Notes under the pieces: generated by a model | The model's input: the letters and a program-made list of their open reading frames with translations, nothing else | Database searches by the model: none | Told to the model about the DNA's origin: nothing | Part shown: piece after piece, positions 12,619 to 24,384 of the stretch | Layout of the letters: each line of letters begins with the position of its first letter | Numbering within the stretch: position 1 is the first letter of the stretch | Position numbers and translations under genes: made by a program | Assembly (NCBI GenBank): GCA_033977485.1 | Contig: CM066994.1 | Span: forward strand, 13,885,585 to 13,949,584 | Reading direction: 5' to 3' | DNA from: Hydrangea macrophylla | Lineage: Eukaryota; Streptophyta; Magnoliopsida; Cornales; Hydrangeaceae | Length of the DNA stretch: 64,000 nucleotides

Positions 12619-15600
12619 GCATGAACTTGAGAAGCAACGCATGTCGCAAGCGAGTGCCAAAGCTTTAAAGAGACAGGTCTTTTTGGAGGCTATAGATTTA
12701 GGATAAAAGCGTTGCAAAAGATGCAATGATGCTGAGGCTAGTACTGGTCGCGCTCTGCGTGAGCTGCCTACGTGTCCCAAGGGGAATCAGACCAGGATGT
12801 AGTTTAGGGCACAAAGGAATAAATCACACATGCACATACACAACAATCAGGCGGATGCTATGCTATAAGAGTGATATGCTATGCATGGATGTGATATGAA
12901 TTTTGTCATGAGTCCTATCATGCCTAGTGTTCTGATCCTAATATGAACTGGTGCTGTGGGGTATACCACTCGGAGTGGACTTGTGTCGTGCCTGTATTGT
13001 GTTCTAAAACGCTTGTGGTCCTAGTACATGTGTTCAGTGTATTTGCCACTCTCAGTGGGCTTGGTGATCTACGCTTCGCTACGACTAATAGACTTGTGAG
13101 GGAGCTCGACCTGGAGGTCTTACTCAAGGAAGAGCGTGGTGCTCAAAGTGATACTGTGGTGCTCAAAAGGACGCTTATGGTGTGTTTGCCACTCCTAGTG
13201 GGCTTTGTGATTTGTGTGTGCCGCGACCGATGGGCTATGTGTCATGTTACGGCCAATTTGTTGTGTTGGGTGAAGTGACTCTCTAGACTTGACTCGTGTT
13301 CCCCTTAATTGTGATACTATGGACCTGGTGACTCTCAAAGTTTCAATGGTACTTCTCAAATTTCAATGAAGATCCTCGATTCTCGACGGCACTTATGTTG
13401 TTCCTCAAATATTTGACGGTGCTTCTCAATGCTTCTTGATTCTCAACGGTGTTCTTCAAATCTTAGCGATGCTCCTCGACTTTTCAATGATGCTTTTCAA
13501 CTCTTCTGATGCTACTCAACAAATCCGATGCTCCTCAACACATCCGATGTTTTTCAACTCTTCAACGATGCTTCTCAACAAATCTGATGCTCCTCAACAC
13601 ATCCGATGTTCCTCAACTCTTCAATGATGCTTCCCAACAAATCTGATGCTCCTCAACACATCCGATGTTCCTCAACTCTTTAACACACCCGATGCTCCTC
13701 TTCAACAATACTCTCTTCTGATGTTCCTCGACACATCTGATGCTCCTCCTCAGCAACACACTTGGACTTTGAACCTTAAAACACATCTTATCAACACTCC
13801 TCATCAACACATCTAGACTTTGGGCTCTAAAACACATCTTATCAACACTCCTCATCAACACATCTAGACTTTGGGCCCTAAAACACCTCAACAACACGTC
13901 TCATCGACACACCTTATCAGCAATAGTTTCTTGGTGTTGGCGATATTTCCTCCGATCAACCGCCTTGAGAAACAACTATCGGTTTGTAGTTTGCAACCAC
14001 TTACGAGTTTATGCCACTCGTACCTGGGACACTTCTCATGTTGCGACCTTGACTGCTGTAGTAATAATGTTTGGTACTTCTGCTTATATCCAAAGTTTTT
14101 TTATATATATATATAATTGGGAATCACCTTTAACCCACACATCAGGAATGACAAGGAAAGTTTGGTTAGTTTGTATGAAATCTTGGTCTCTGACACACTT
14201 GTGATCAGATTACTACTGACTCAAATAAAGAAGGATTGACTTGGACATGAAATTCTCAAATTACCACGATCCAATGTGCCTTCATCATGAATGATGTACC
14301 GCTCATCTTCTATGTTCACTCCTCATCTTGATATGTCAGCACTTTGCTGATAAATCTGGTTTTTGAAAATTCTTGCCTATTGATCTAATCGATTCTCTAC
14401 TTCTCCCTAGAAGTGCTTTGAATTAGTGCCTTAGCTTTTAGAATAAAAGATGCTCCATTTCAAAAAATTTCAAAACAACTTGGTGACATGAAAACTCGCC
14501 CTTGGTGTGACGGGATCGTGTTCGTTTGCCCCTAGTTTAAGGTGTACGAAGTGGAATTCATAGGCAAACGAGGTGGGTGATCGAAGTTTACCCCTAGTTT
14601 GGACAATGGTTTATTGGAGGTTTTGAGCAAACGAGGTAGGTGACCGAAGTTTGCCCCTTGTATGAAGGGTAGATAGTAGAATTCAGGCAAATGAGGCGAA
14701 TAGCCGAAGTTTGCCCCTAGTGTAAAAGGTGATTTTCTGGCTTGAGACAAGGACTGTGACTTTAATCTCTCAAATGCTCATAACTTTTTGCCTAGGCACC
14801 AGTGAGGTGACCTAGCGAGCTCTTTTCTCTCTTTTGTTATTGCTCACCTTGAATTTAGCTCTAACTTTTGCCTAGGCGTCCTTTAGGATTTTCGACCTAG
14901 CGAGCCATCCTTTTTTTTTTTTGGAAGTCTGCCTACGTACCCTCGAGAGGGGATCAGGTCCAACGTAGTTCGGGCCATGGTCGGAAAGAAGCGGGTTGAT
15001 TTTTAGGTAGGTGGGATGACCAAACCATTGTGGTTGCTTTCGTATCCCCGAGCGGGAATCAGGTCGAGTGTAGTTCAAGGCAAGGTCTTGAAAGAAATCG
15101 GTCAAGGGTTTTTCAAACCAATCGTCAAAGGAGTTCGAACTTAGGTCACTTGTGGTAGCCTTGAATAAGAAGATTCAGTTTCAGTCTCTCGTTCTTTTCT
15201 TTTTTTTTTTTTTCTTTTTTTTTTCTTTTGAGGATTGATCCTTTTCACTTTCGCTTAGCCAGTCAATTTTACTTTTCATGTAGTTGATTTTTGTGAGATC
15301 TTTTGGTCACAATTTCGAAATTCTGGAATGTGCACGTCAGCTCTCGGAATTTATGCGTGGTCGTTCCAAGCCTATGAAATGTGATCTAGGCACGTTTTTA
15401 TGATGTACCTTGAAGCGTACTATTCTCTCATTTGTAAAATCATTTTGACTGGCTAGGGTCGGATATTGGAAATCAATACCTTTTCAGCTCTAACTTTTGT
15501 CCAGGTGCCCTTTCGGGTTTTCAACCTAGCGAGCTTTTTCTTTCTTTTTTTTTTTGAAAGTGGAGATGAAACTCACTGAAATATTTGGCTATCATCAAGG

Positions 15601-16190
15601 ACCAACTCCGCACAGGTTCGCATGGCTATCAATTGGGTTGGGTCCAAGGCTTTGAAATGGTAGAAATTATGGAAAGGGTGTTGAGCAAGCCCCAAATCAG
15701 TCTCAAGTATGTCTTTTCGAGATTTGAGCAAAAGCATCTTTGAATTCTTAAAGTAAGACTATTCAATTCTCGGCTCTTCATCGGGGCCAGCGTGAAATCG
15801 ACTTTGACCTTTTTAGGGTTCTTTTTTGTTTGATACAAAAATTTATTAGCAGAGTAATATCCATGTTAATTTGAAAAGTGACATTTTTAGTTCGGCGATT
15901 CATGCACTTATGATTACACACATCAGATTAGGCAAAATGAGACTTCATCCATCACAAGAGAATGATTACATCACTCGATACAAACTCACAACAACTAGAC
16001 GACAGACAGACTCGACCACAAGATCAAACTTAAAATAGATTCAAAATATAGAACAGACTCGACTTGGTCTCAAATGGAGTGTCTTTGTGACCCATTTATT
16101 ATTATTGTTTTTTTTTAGCAGAAGTTCCAAACACTATCGCTCCACTGCACGGATTCAACATTCATGGGTGTCAATAAAAGGAACATTTGA
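12619..16190 (-). mobile_element. Non-coding interior of element B with repeat blocks
   Basis: This stretch lies where pol would be in an autonomous element, but no conserved pol motif appears in any frame. It holds two tandem blocks: about 13330-13900 (next entry) and about 14520-14740, where a roughly 60 bp unit with GCAAACGAGG and GAAGTTTGCCCCTAGT occurs about four times. Further dispersed motifs (CCTAGCGAGC) lie at 14810, 14900 and 15530. The ORFs of 60-110 residues here show no family resemblance. Confidence 0.7.
13330..13900 (+). repeat. GATGCTCCTCAACACATC-type tandem repeat
   Basis: Short units (about 18-40 bp) built from GATGCTCCTCAACACATC and ATGTTCCTCAACTCTTC are repeated many times, followed by two near-identical units of about 56 bp around 13765-13875. 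The block lies in the non-coding interior of element B. Confidence 0.8.
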
Positions 16191-16207
16191 AAGGATAGGC
16201 CATGGGC

Positions 16208-16507
16208 TTAGGTGACGTGGGGTTGAATGGGTGGTGGCTCGATGATTCCTCGATCAATGAGGTCTTGGATATCATGGCGGAGACGTATGCACCGGTCGGT
16301 GTCATGGCCTGGGCCTTGGTGGTAGGCACATCGTTTGGACAGGTTACAGTTAGGTGGTGGGGGATCGGCACGAGGCTGAAGGAGTTGGAGGTGTCCCTTT
16401 CTTAGCAGGCGGCCTAAGGCTATGGAGGGAGAGATATCTAGCTTGGAAAATTCACGGGGTACCCTATTTTGGTAAGGGCGGCTAGGCGAGCTGGTTTGGT
16501 TTATGAG
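16208..16507 (-). pseudogene. Gag C-terminal extension of element B beyond an in-frame stop
   Basis: The gag frame stays open for about 100 codons past the TAG that ends the 323-residue ORF. This part contains CAYHQGPGHDTDRC followed by an RHDIQDLIDEG helix, a zinc-knuckle-like motif usual at the end of Tat-lineage Gag. In this copy the stop would remove the knuckle unless read through. The parental Gag was probably longer. Confidence 0.7.
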
Positions 16508-17479
16508 CTAGTATGGTTGGGGAGAATAGGCCATGGGTTGGTTACTAAGGGTATTGACATCCGAAGGGTTTCGGGAGTAGTTGGGCCTCTTGGACTGGCT
16601 TTGTGATTCTTCATTCTTGATTTTTCCTTCCCTGATTGCATCCTCAATTCTAGTCCCAATCTCAAACAGTTCTTCAAATGTTGAGATGGACTGGTAGAAT
16701 AGTTTCTCATGGTACAGCGGCAGTAGATTCTTGATCAACATCCGGACTTGTTCCTTTTCGACTGGTCGGTGGGTCATTTGGGCCACTTTGTTCCTCCATC
16801 TGCTCAAGAACGCAGCGAAGGACTCATTGAAGTTCTGCCGGGTAGTTTCCAGATCCCGGATGGTAACATCGAGCTCTTGGTTGTAGGAGTAATGATCAAC
16901 GAAGACCTGGACTATATCTTCCCAAGTCCGCGTCTTAGAAACCTCTAAGGTCAGAAACCAAGATAGAGCAGCCTTGGCGAGGGTTTGAGGGAACAACATT
17001 GCGATGTGCTCATGGCTGCAGCCCATTGATTGGAAAACACTCATGCAGAACTTTACATGGCTCTTTGGATTCCCAGTTCCATCAAAACGATCAATTTCAG
17101 GCATCTTGAAGTTTTCCTGCAGTTTCAGCTTAACAGGCTCAAAAAGGCCTTCCAGATCTAGCATGTAGTCATCGATCCCTTTACTTTTCCTCAGTACTCT
17201 TTCCACCTTGTCAACCCTGTCCATTTTTTCTTTGAATTTCTTCTCATATGCAGGCGGCGAGACCCCTTGAAACCATACTTCTTCTCCGCCGTTCTCATGT
17301 AGGGGTGGTTCAAACCTAGGTGGAGGTTGCGGCCGCTGCTGCTTCAATTCCTCCATGAACTTCAAAACTTGGGCTAGGCTGTCGGACTGCTGGCTTATGG
17401 TTGCTCCCAACTCGGTAACCTTGTTTTCCAACTCTTCTCGATTCATGCTGAAGTAAGCTGTCGGACTGATTTTGATCAA
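16508..17479 (-). CDS. Gag-like protein of element B (retrotransposon gag domain)
   Basis: The 323-residue ORF starts at 17479. Residues about 17-70 include a short coiled-coil-like stretch and a proline-rich linker; residues about 120-275 form the retrotransposon Gag domain, with KMPEIDRFDGTGNPKSHV, AALSWF, TWEDIVQVFVDHY and ESFAAFLSRWRNK motifs. Gag builds the virus-like particle that packages element RNA in the cytoplasm. This is the only sizeable ORF of element B. An in-frame stop at its end cuts off the zinc-knuckle region. The true start could be the internal methionine at residue 12. Expression is not shown by the sequence. Confidence 0.85.
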   Translation of the reverse strand: MIKISPTAYFSMNREELENKVTELGATISQQSDSLAQVLKFMEELKQQRPQPPPRFEPPLHENGGEEVWFQGVSPPAYEKKFKEKMDRVDKVERVLRKSKGIDDYMLDLEGLFEPVKLKLQENFKMPEIDRFDGTGNPKSHVKFCMSVFQSMGCSHEHIAMLFPQTLAKAALSWFLTLEVSKTRTWEDIVQVFVDHYSYNQELDVTIRDLETTRQNFNESFAAFLSRWRNKVAQMTHRPVEKEQVRMLIKNLLPLYHEKLFYQSISTFEELFEIGTRIEDAIREGKIKNEESQSQSKRPNYSRNPSDVNTLSNQPMAYSPQPY

Positions 17480-17799
17480 TCGATTATTCGAACTCCTGAC
17501 CCACGAAGAGGACCTTGACTGCTGACCTTGGGAATCTATACTGACCTGACAGATTTTGAGACGACTAGATTAGATCTTGACAATGATGACTTTAGACAGA
17601 CAAAGACAGTGATGTTTAACAAACGTGGACTGACTCGAGACAGTACATGCAGATTGATGGGGATGGTGTATTCATGTGAGACAAGCACGCGGATGTAAGC
17701 CCTAATCTATGTGATGCTTCTATTTCTAACAGATAGCAGTTAAACAAATAAGGTCCTAACCATACAGAGTGTGCTAACCTTACTTTCCAGTATGACCAC

Positions 17800-18075
17800 C
17801 AAGGGATAACAGGGATTTCTGGGATACTTCGGGTAATTTTGGACAGAGTTTCTGGGAGAAACTGGTTAATATGGTTATATCTGGGATATCTGGACAGAGT
17901 TTCTGGGAGAAACTGATTAATATGGTTATATATGGGGTATCTGGACAGAGTTTCTGGGAGAAACTGGTTAATATGGTTATATCTGGGATATCTGGACAGA
18001 GTTTCTGGGAGAAACTGGTTAATATGGTTATATCTGGGGTATCTGGATAGAGTTTCTGGGAGAAACGGGTTAATA
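17800..18075 (-). repeat. Tandem repeat in the leader of element B
   Basis: About four to five units of 50-56 bp contain GACAGAGTTTCTGGGAGAAA and TTAATATGGTTATAT. They lie between primer site and gag, and correspond to the degenerate block at 2930-3625 in element A, so the array is an inherited part of the family. Confidence 0.85.
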
Positions 18076-18678
18076 TGTGGTGATAGTGATCATACTGTCT
18101 AGCAGGTTTTCATACTCCTATGTTTTAGGAACGACAAACAAGGTTTGCGGTGTATATCTTTGTGAGCATGGAGCAGACATCCATGTCATGGTGGCTAGGC
18201 AGGTCAACTCAATGTGATCACATGTGAGTGATTGCCTTGGGAATCATAAGAAAGAGGTTCTGTTCTATGCCACATAAGCGTCTACATCGAGCAGGTAATC
18301 CTGTCAGGGCATACAGCAGTTATATCACATTGTCCTATCTGAAAAGATAAATCAACAGTCCTATAAAAGGTTCTACAAGAATCTATATGATAAGGCTGGG
18401 TTTAGTCAAAGAGGGTCCGTTGATGAGAGTTCCAATATACCGTCAGAGAGACAGTATAGAGGTTTTTACTCTTTTTGATATACCTTGGAATTTACAGTAT
18501 CAACGGTGACTTGTGCCCTGGCACAGCAAGACCTGAACAATGTCAGCGCCGCGTTTCAGACACAGTCAAAGGGGAAATGCAGAAGTGCAATGCGGTGAAC
18601 CAAACACAGTAAAAAGATGATTTTAAGGATGCTTCTTATGAGTCAAACCTCTGTATTATTATTTTTTTAAAAATAAAA

Positions 18679-18697
18679 ATCCCCAGCAGAGTCGCCA
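18679..18697 (-). other. Primer binding site of element B
   Basis: On the minus strand TGGCGACTCTGCTGGGGAT begins three bases after the 5' LTR end at 18701. It matches the site of element A. Likely a tRNA-Arg type primer site as in Ogre/Tat elements; the tRNA identity is from memory. Confidence 0.75.
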
Positions 18698-18700
18698 GAT

Positions 18701-21700
18701 TGTGGACACGCGGAATCCGTCGTCCACTCCCAGTTTTTCCTGTTTGTTTCCGGGGTTTCGGAATTGATTTTCCTTTGGTTTTGAAATTGATTTGAAAGAG
18801 AAGAAGAGGTTGATTTCGAAGAAAAGAAGGTCTTTCGAAAAACAGATACGGAGTCGCCACTTGGTCTTTAAGGAACCAAGAAACCTAATTTTGACTCACC
18901 CAAATGGATAAAGGGCACCGGCCCTTCATAACCAAAGAACTTGGCTCGGGGTTTTGGTACGAGAGAGGAAGGAGCCTTTGTCGCGACTAAAACACCCTCA
19001 ACTTGCCCCGTCTTTCGACGGGCCTCAATTAGCATCCAAATAATCATCTTATACTATGTATGGTTCGACAATTAATACTATGATAGTATATTACATCACA
19101 TAAGAAAATTTGAAGTGGAAGATCTAAAGATAAAATATCATTCATAAGATCTAAGCCAAATATCATACAATGTAAAGTGAAAAAAATCACATAAATAAAC
19201 CTAGGAAAAATCGTCTAATCATGTATCAAGTAATAAAGTTTCCCTAGTCTAAAGGGGACATGAATTGTTCTTGAAACAAAATAATCAAAGAAATCAAAAT
19301 ATGCTTAGCAAGCTAGTATGATGCGTGTTAATCTTTGAGGAAAAGAAGACCTCTCAATCCCTGGGACGGATGAGAAAGGAAGATTAAATCGAGGAAAAAC
19401 ATGAACGTATGATCAAGTTCATTCCTTATGATCTTCTTAGATTAGGAGCCATGAAAACCCCAAATCTTGCATGGATACAATGTATGATCTTAAAATGTGC
19501 AAAGGTTGTAGTGTGTGTTGTGTACATGAATTCCTAGAATGACTTAGAAGTCTAGAATATGTATGAATGTATGAAGGAAATCATCATGGGATATATACAA
19601 ATGTAGTATGAACCACTTCCTAAGACATGAGCTAATTTGGAATGCATGTAAGCATCAAGTCAAAGAATGAAAGTTAGAATGTGCTTGCTGTGAATAGTGG
19701 ACAGAACAGTAACATGATCTTTTAGAAATTGAAAAGAGGGGTTAGGAATGTTTTCAATGCATGATCTTTTATGGAGATCTTCCTCATTGTGTCTAGAACA
19801 CAACCCAAAAAGCCAATCTTTAATAAATATCACAGATTGAGAGAAATCATATGAACAACAGTGGTCACTTAGAAACAGAGTCCGTACTGTCGACTGAAAT
19901 GTTGAAAAATCTTAGAAAATGAAAACGAATGATATAGAGGCCCATTTTATACAGAATATTCCCTAAGACATTGAAGTTTAAGGGAAAAATAATTTAGGAC
20001 CACCCCTTTTGGAAAAGTGTTCTGAAAAAGGAGTTGGAAGTGGACCTAGCTGCTGTGACATCAAAAGCAGAATGTCTGGAAGGAATGTTTGGGTCCATAT
20101 GGACCATTTCCAAGTACTTCCAAGTCAAACCAAAAATCATAGGTGTTCTCCAATGAGTTAGGAAGACTTTCCAAGTGGTCTTGCATCCATACATTGAGTA
20201 TTGAGTTCTAGAGAAATCTTTGAACTCAGATCACTCACTGTTTTGACTCACTGTTTTGAAGATTTTGGGAAAAACTTGAGTTTTCTTTCTTGAAATCAAA
20301 ATGAGAGGGATTGAGAGGGGTTTTGAAATAGAGGTTTTGAAAGTATTTTTTCAACATTAAATAGAGATTATAACCTCTTGGAATATCAATATCAAACTCA
20401 TCATCAAGAACCCCCAATATTATTGGAGAGATTCATTTTTATTTGAACATAACTTCATGTATACCTTGGAGGTATTGAAGTTATAGTCATCATCTATCAA
20501 ACATGTTTTTGATGTCAAGAGCTACTATCCATAAGGATTCACTCACCTCAAACTTCATGTCATCATCTAGATGATGATGAACTAGTAAGTAAATAAATAA
20601 AATAAAAAAAGAAATGAGGTAAGAAGAGATGAACATTGTATATAAGCAAGAAAATGAACAAATCAATAGATAATATTCAATGGTTGAACCACAAGCATTC
20701 AACCTCTCATATGTGTGTATATGGGTGAGTACATCACTCTCTAACTCATATGAAACTCAAAGAAGATGAAGAAGATGGATTGAAAGCTTGAAAATAAAAG
20801 TTTAGTTTTTAGAAAACTAAATAAAAAAACTCACATATGGCTTGAATTTGAAGAAGAAGATCTTGATTTCTCTCTCTATTTCTTCCTAACTTTCTATATC
20901 TCTCTCTAATGGCTTCCAAGCTCTCCTCTAAATGGAAGTAAATGGGTCTCCTTTATAGGCCAACTTGGAGAGGTATTTTGGATTTTAAAAAGTCTCTAAT
21001 TGGTCCAAAATCCGGAATAATCAAAACTATGTCGTTTTATTTGTTGAAAATTTGAATTAAAACCCAAAAATTAACCAAAAATTACAAAAAAAAATGAAAA
21101 ATCACTTAGAGTGCCGCCGCGGCACTTGGCCACTGCCGCCGTGGCAGTGGGCCAGTGCCACCGCGGCAGTCAACTCCCCCGTTGACCAAAAATTGCATTT
21201 TGGCCCCCAGAACTCCCGAAATTTGCAAAACGGCCCTATTTCGTCCGAAATTCACAGAAACTTCATACGAAATCCAAATTGAGACTGTGATATACCGTTG
21301 GAAAGGTATTGAGGTCTAATTTCCATAAAAAATAGTTTGGAGTTGAGTCATTTTGGAAAGTTTTACGGTATTCACGATAAAAGCCGAATTGATCGCATTT
21401 TTCACCTTCAGAAATTCATAACAAATTCGTTTTAGATCCAGAAATTATGTGCGATATACCGTTGGAAAGCTATTGACCTCTAGTATTTAATAAAAATATT
21501 TCAATGTCGAAAAGAAGACTTTGATTTTTGGTCAAACTTGCAGTCAAATCAGTCAAACAGTGCACTTCCAGGAAATTCCGGGAAGTTCTGGGGGCCTCCA
21601 AAGATTGACGTTTCCGTCCGATTTTCTTTTAAAACATATTTTAAGACTTTTCACATGATCTAGAATGATCTCGGAACTTTTGGGTGAATTTGGATGATTT

Positions 21701-22043
21701 TGGTCAAATCTTGGTCAAACTTGGTCAAACCTTGGTCAAACCGGTCAACTGAGACCTTCCGGGACTTTCGGGACTTCCGGGGGTCTCTGGGAGATTACGA
21801 TTTCAAATATTCATCTTTTAAAATACCTTTTTTTTTTGTTTGGAACAACATCGAATGATTAATGAGATTCTAGGCCAATCCTAGAGAATTTTGGGCTTTT
21901 AGGGGCATTTTGGTCATTTTTGCAAATTCTTTGACTTATTGAGAGTTAGAGGCAATCTCTGAAAATCCGATCTTTCTAATCATCGAGGTTTGACATGCTT
22001 GTGGCCTCCTAAATTTGTTAGCCGACAAAATGAGGTGTCTACA
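18701..22043 (-). mobile_element. 5' LTR of element B
   Basis: Runs on the minus strand from TGTAGACACC at 22043 to CGTGTCCACA at 18701. It is almost identical to the LTR at 9272-12603 with scattered substitutions and a few small indels, which suggests a fairly recent insertion. TATA box near 20955; GC palindromes at about 21108-21175. Confidence 0.9.
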
Positions 22044-22048
22044 AACAC

Positions 22049-22555
22049 TCTACAACCTTTGGACATTTTAAGACCATACATTGCATCCATGCAAGGTTTG
22101 GGGTTTTTGTGACTCTTAATCTAAGAAGATGATAAGGAATAAATTTGGTCACACGTTCATGCTCCCCCTCGATCTAATATTCCTTTCTCATCCATCCCGG
22201 GAATTGATTGTTTCAAGAACAATTCATGTCCCCTATAGATTAGGAAAACTTTATTACTTGATATGTGATTACACGTTTTTTTCCTAGGTTTGTTTGTATG
22301 ATCTTTCACTTTGCATTGTGTGATACTTGGCTTAGATCTTATGAATGATATCTTATTTTTTGATTTTCCATTTCAAAATTCTTATGAGATGTAATATACT
22401 ATCATAGTATTAATTGTCGAACCAAACATAGTATAAGTATTAATTGTCGAACCAAACTTTGTATCTATTTTCAACAGCTCTTCTTTTTCTTTTCTTTGAT
22501 GCACATCAATTTCAAACCAAACAAGAGAGTGGGAGACCGATTCTGCGTGTCCATA
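22049..22555 (+). mobile_element. 3' remainder of the left X LTR of D
   Basis: Continues the LTR sequence broken at 9271 by element B, ending GCGTGTCCATA near 22555 (CCACA in intact copies). It lacks at least two blocks present in element A, one near 22205 and one of about 200 bp near 22440, where a short stretch with TTAATTGTCGAACCAA is doubled. Confidence 0.75.
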
Positions 22556-23314
22556 ATCCGTCGTCCACTTTTTCAGCTTGTTTGAAATTGATTTGAAAAA
22601 AAGGTCTGTTGAAAACAGATACAGAGTCGCCTTTTGGTCTTTAGGGAACTAAGAAACCCAATTTGACTCACCCAAAAAGATAAAGGGCACCGGCCCTTCA
22701 TAACCAAAGAACTTGGCTTGGGATTTTGGTACGAGAGAGGAAGGAGCCTTTGCTACGATTAAAACACCCTCTTTCGACGGGCCTTAATTAGCATCCAAAT
22801 AATCATCTTTTACTATGCTTGGTTAGCAAATTAATACTATGATAGTATATTACATCATAAAAAAATCTTAAAACGGAAGATCAAAAGATAAGATATCATT
22901 CACAAGATCTAAATCAAATATCACACAATGCAAAAAGTGAAAGATCACACAAACAAACCTAGATAAAATCGTCTAATCACATATCAAGTAATGAAGTTCT
23001 GTGGAGGTTGAGTGCCGCCGTGGCACTGCTCCTCAGACGCCCAAAAATTTGTATTTAGGCCCCCAGAGGTTTCGGTATTCGCAAAAAGGCCCTATTTCGT
23101 CTGAAATTCACAAAAAAATGCGCACGAACTCCAAATTGAGCTTGTGATATACTGTTGGAAAGGTAATGGAGTCTACTTTCCATAAAAAATAGTTCAGAGA
23201 TGGGTCACTTTGAAAAGTTTTGCGGTATTCGCGATAAAAGTCAATTTGATCACTTTTTTCACCTTCAGAAAATTTATAATAAATTCGTTTTAAATCCAAA
23301 AATTATGTGCGATA
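22556..23314 (-). mobile_element. Inner inverted X LTR fragments of D
   Basis: Directly after the left LTR ends, the X LTR is read back in minus orientation starting within its last 15-20 bases. It matches the terminal 450 bp of the LTR (to about 22998), then jumps to LTR positions about 560-1000 (to 23314). The last five bases, CGATA at 23310-23314, are the inverted TATCG target duplication of Y. Confidence 0.75.
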
Positions 23315-24377
23315 TGTTACAGCCCGGTCCCACAATAGCGGGACCGAAGCCCGTGGCACTCCACTGATGCTAAACCAATTCATTGACGTTCCCAAAAATT
23401 AGTTTGAAGAATACACGCAGCTAAACTTGAAAATCAGCAATCCAGTCGACTGCACCTCGTGCCCAGTCGACTGAGGCAGGTCTTGCAGAAAGTTTGGTTT
23501 TAGAACACAATCCAGTCGACTATTTTCTAGACCCAGTCGACTGGGGCTTTAAATATTTAGTCAATTGGTACGCTCCGGTCGAATAAAGTCTAGCCTGATA
23601 CAAAATATCTGATTTGCAAACACGACCCAGTCGACTGTGTCGGGGACCCAGTCAACTGGTTTATCACTATTCACATGCAGTGTCTAAGAGACCCAGAGGT
23701 CTAGTCGACTGAAACTCAATCCAATCAACTGATTTCCCCGTAATAGATCATCCTGTAGAAATTCTAAGTTTAAAAAGCTTTACCATTTAACTAGGGACCA
23801 AACACGCACTTCCAAAAGTACTCCAAACTGATCTTAGCTGTATTAAAACATTACTAAAGCATAATCACAACATGTTACTAACTATTACAATGTTTTAGAT
23901 TCATTCTAACATACTAAGTAAAACATAGCTAGAAACCATAAGAATTCTTATTACAACATATTCATTACAAAACTACGAGGTCAACTCATTGAGTCGCCTT
24001 TTAAGTGAACTCCCAAAACCCACGTGCTCACTTCTGCGATTCCTCGCCAGCATTAATATCTGCAATGGTTATTTGAATAACCATATATATTTTGATTTAT
24101 TTAAGCTAACGCTTAGTGAATAAAATAACAAATGCACGTGAATGACAAACATGCTCGCATTCACATCTCTACATTTCATACTAGTCGCGGGAGACTCACG
24201 TGCACGTTCCATACTCCCAATCCGTGACTCCTCGTCAATAAGTCCACACGAAAGGGTAATACCCACGATTCTTCTCTTCAATCGTGCGACCTTAATGCCT
24301 ATATCGGCTCCACAAAATGGCTTAGTGACCACGTGCTCCTTCTGACCTAAATAAGCAACTCAACATGCTCAAATACA
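23315..24377 (-). mobile_element. Partial inverted copy of solo LTR Y
   Basis: Starts with TGTTACAGCCC, the inverted Y 3' end, at exactly the same X LTR position as Y in the left arm. It aligns with 6430-7497 at high identity, including the CAGTCGACTG cluster, then breaks at about 24377. The first half of Y is missing. Confidence 0.8.
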
Positions 24378-24384
24378 TTGAAAA

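Larger units (their letters stand above)
9272..22043 (-). mobile_element. Complete non-autonomous LTR retrotransposon B (family X, Gag only)
   Basis: Two LTRs, 9272-12603 and 18701-22043, are nearly identical and flanked by AACAC at 9267-9271 and 22044-22048. The primer site (18679-18697) and polypurine tract (12604-12618) lie next to the right LTRs for a minus-strand element. The 6.1 kb interior encodes one Gag-like protein; I see no protease, reverse transcriptase, RNase H or integrase. It therefore fits a gag-only, non-autonomous element of the Tat lineage that would need enzymes from another copy. It inserted into the left X LTR of D, so it is younger than D. Confidence 0.9.

Noticed and set aside
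12943..13278. 111-residue plus-strand ORF in element B
   Set aside because: Lies on the strand opposite to gag, in repeat-rich non-coding interior, with no family motif.
13490..13760. Possible CRISPR-like array
   Set aside because: The units are short and joined without unique spacers, in a plant retrotransposon; it is a tandem repeat.
16202..16405. Plus-strand 67-residue ORF and overlapping short minus ORFs
   Set aside because: Shadows of the gag C-terminal frame on the minus strand.
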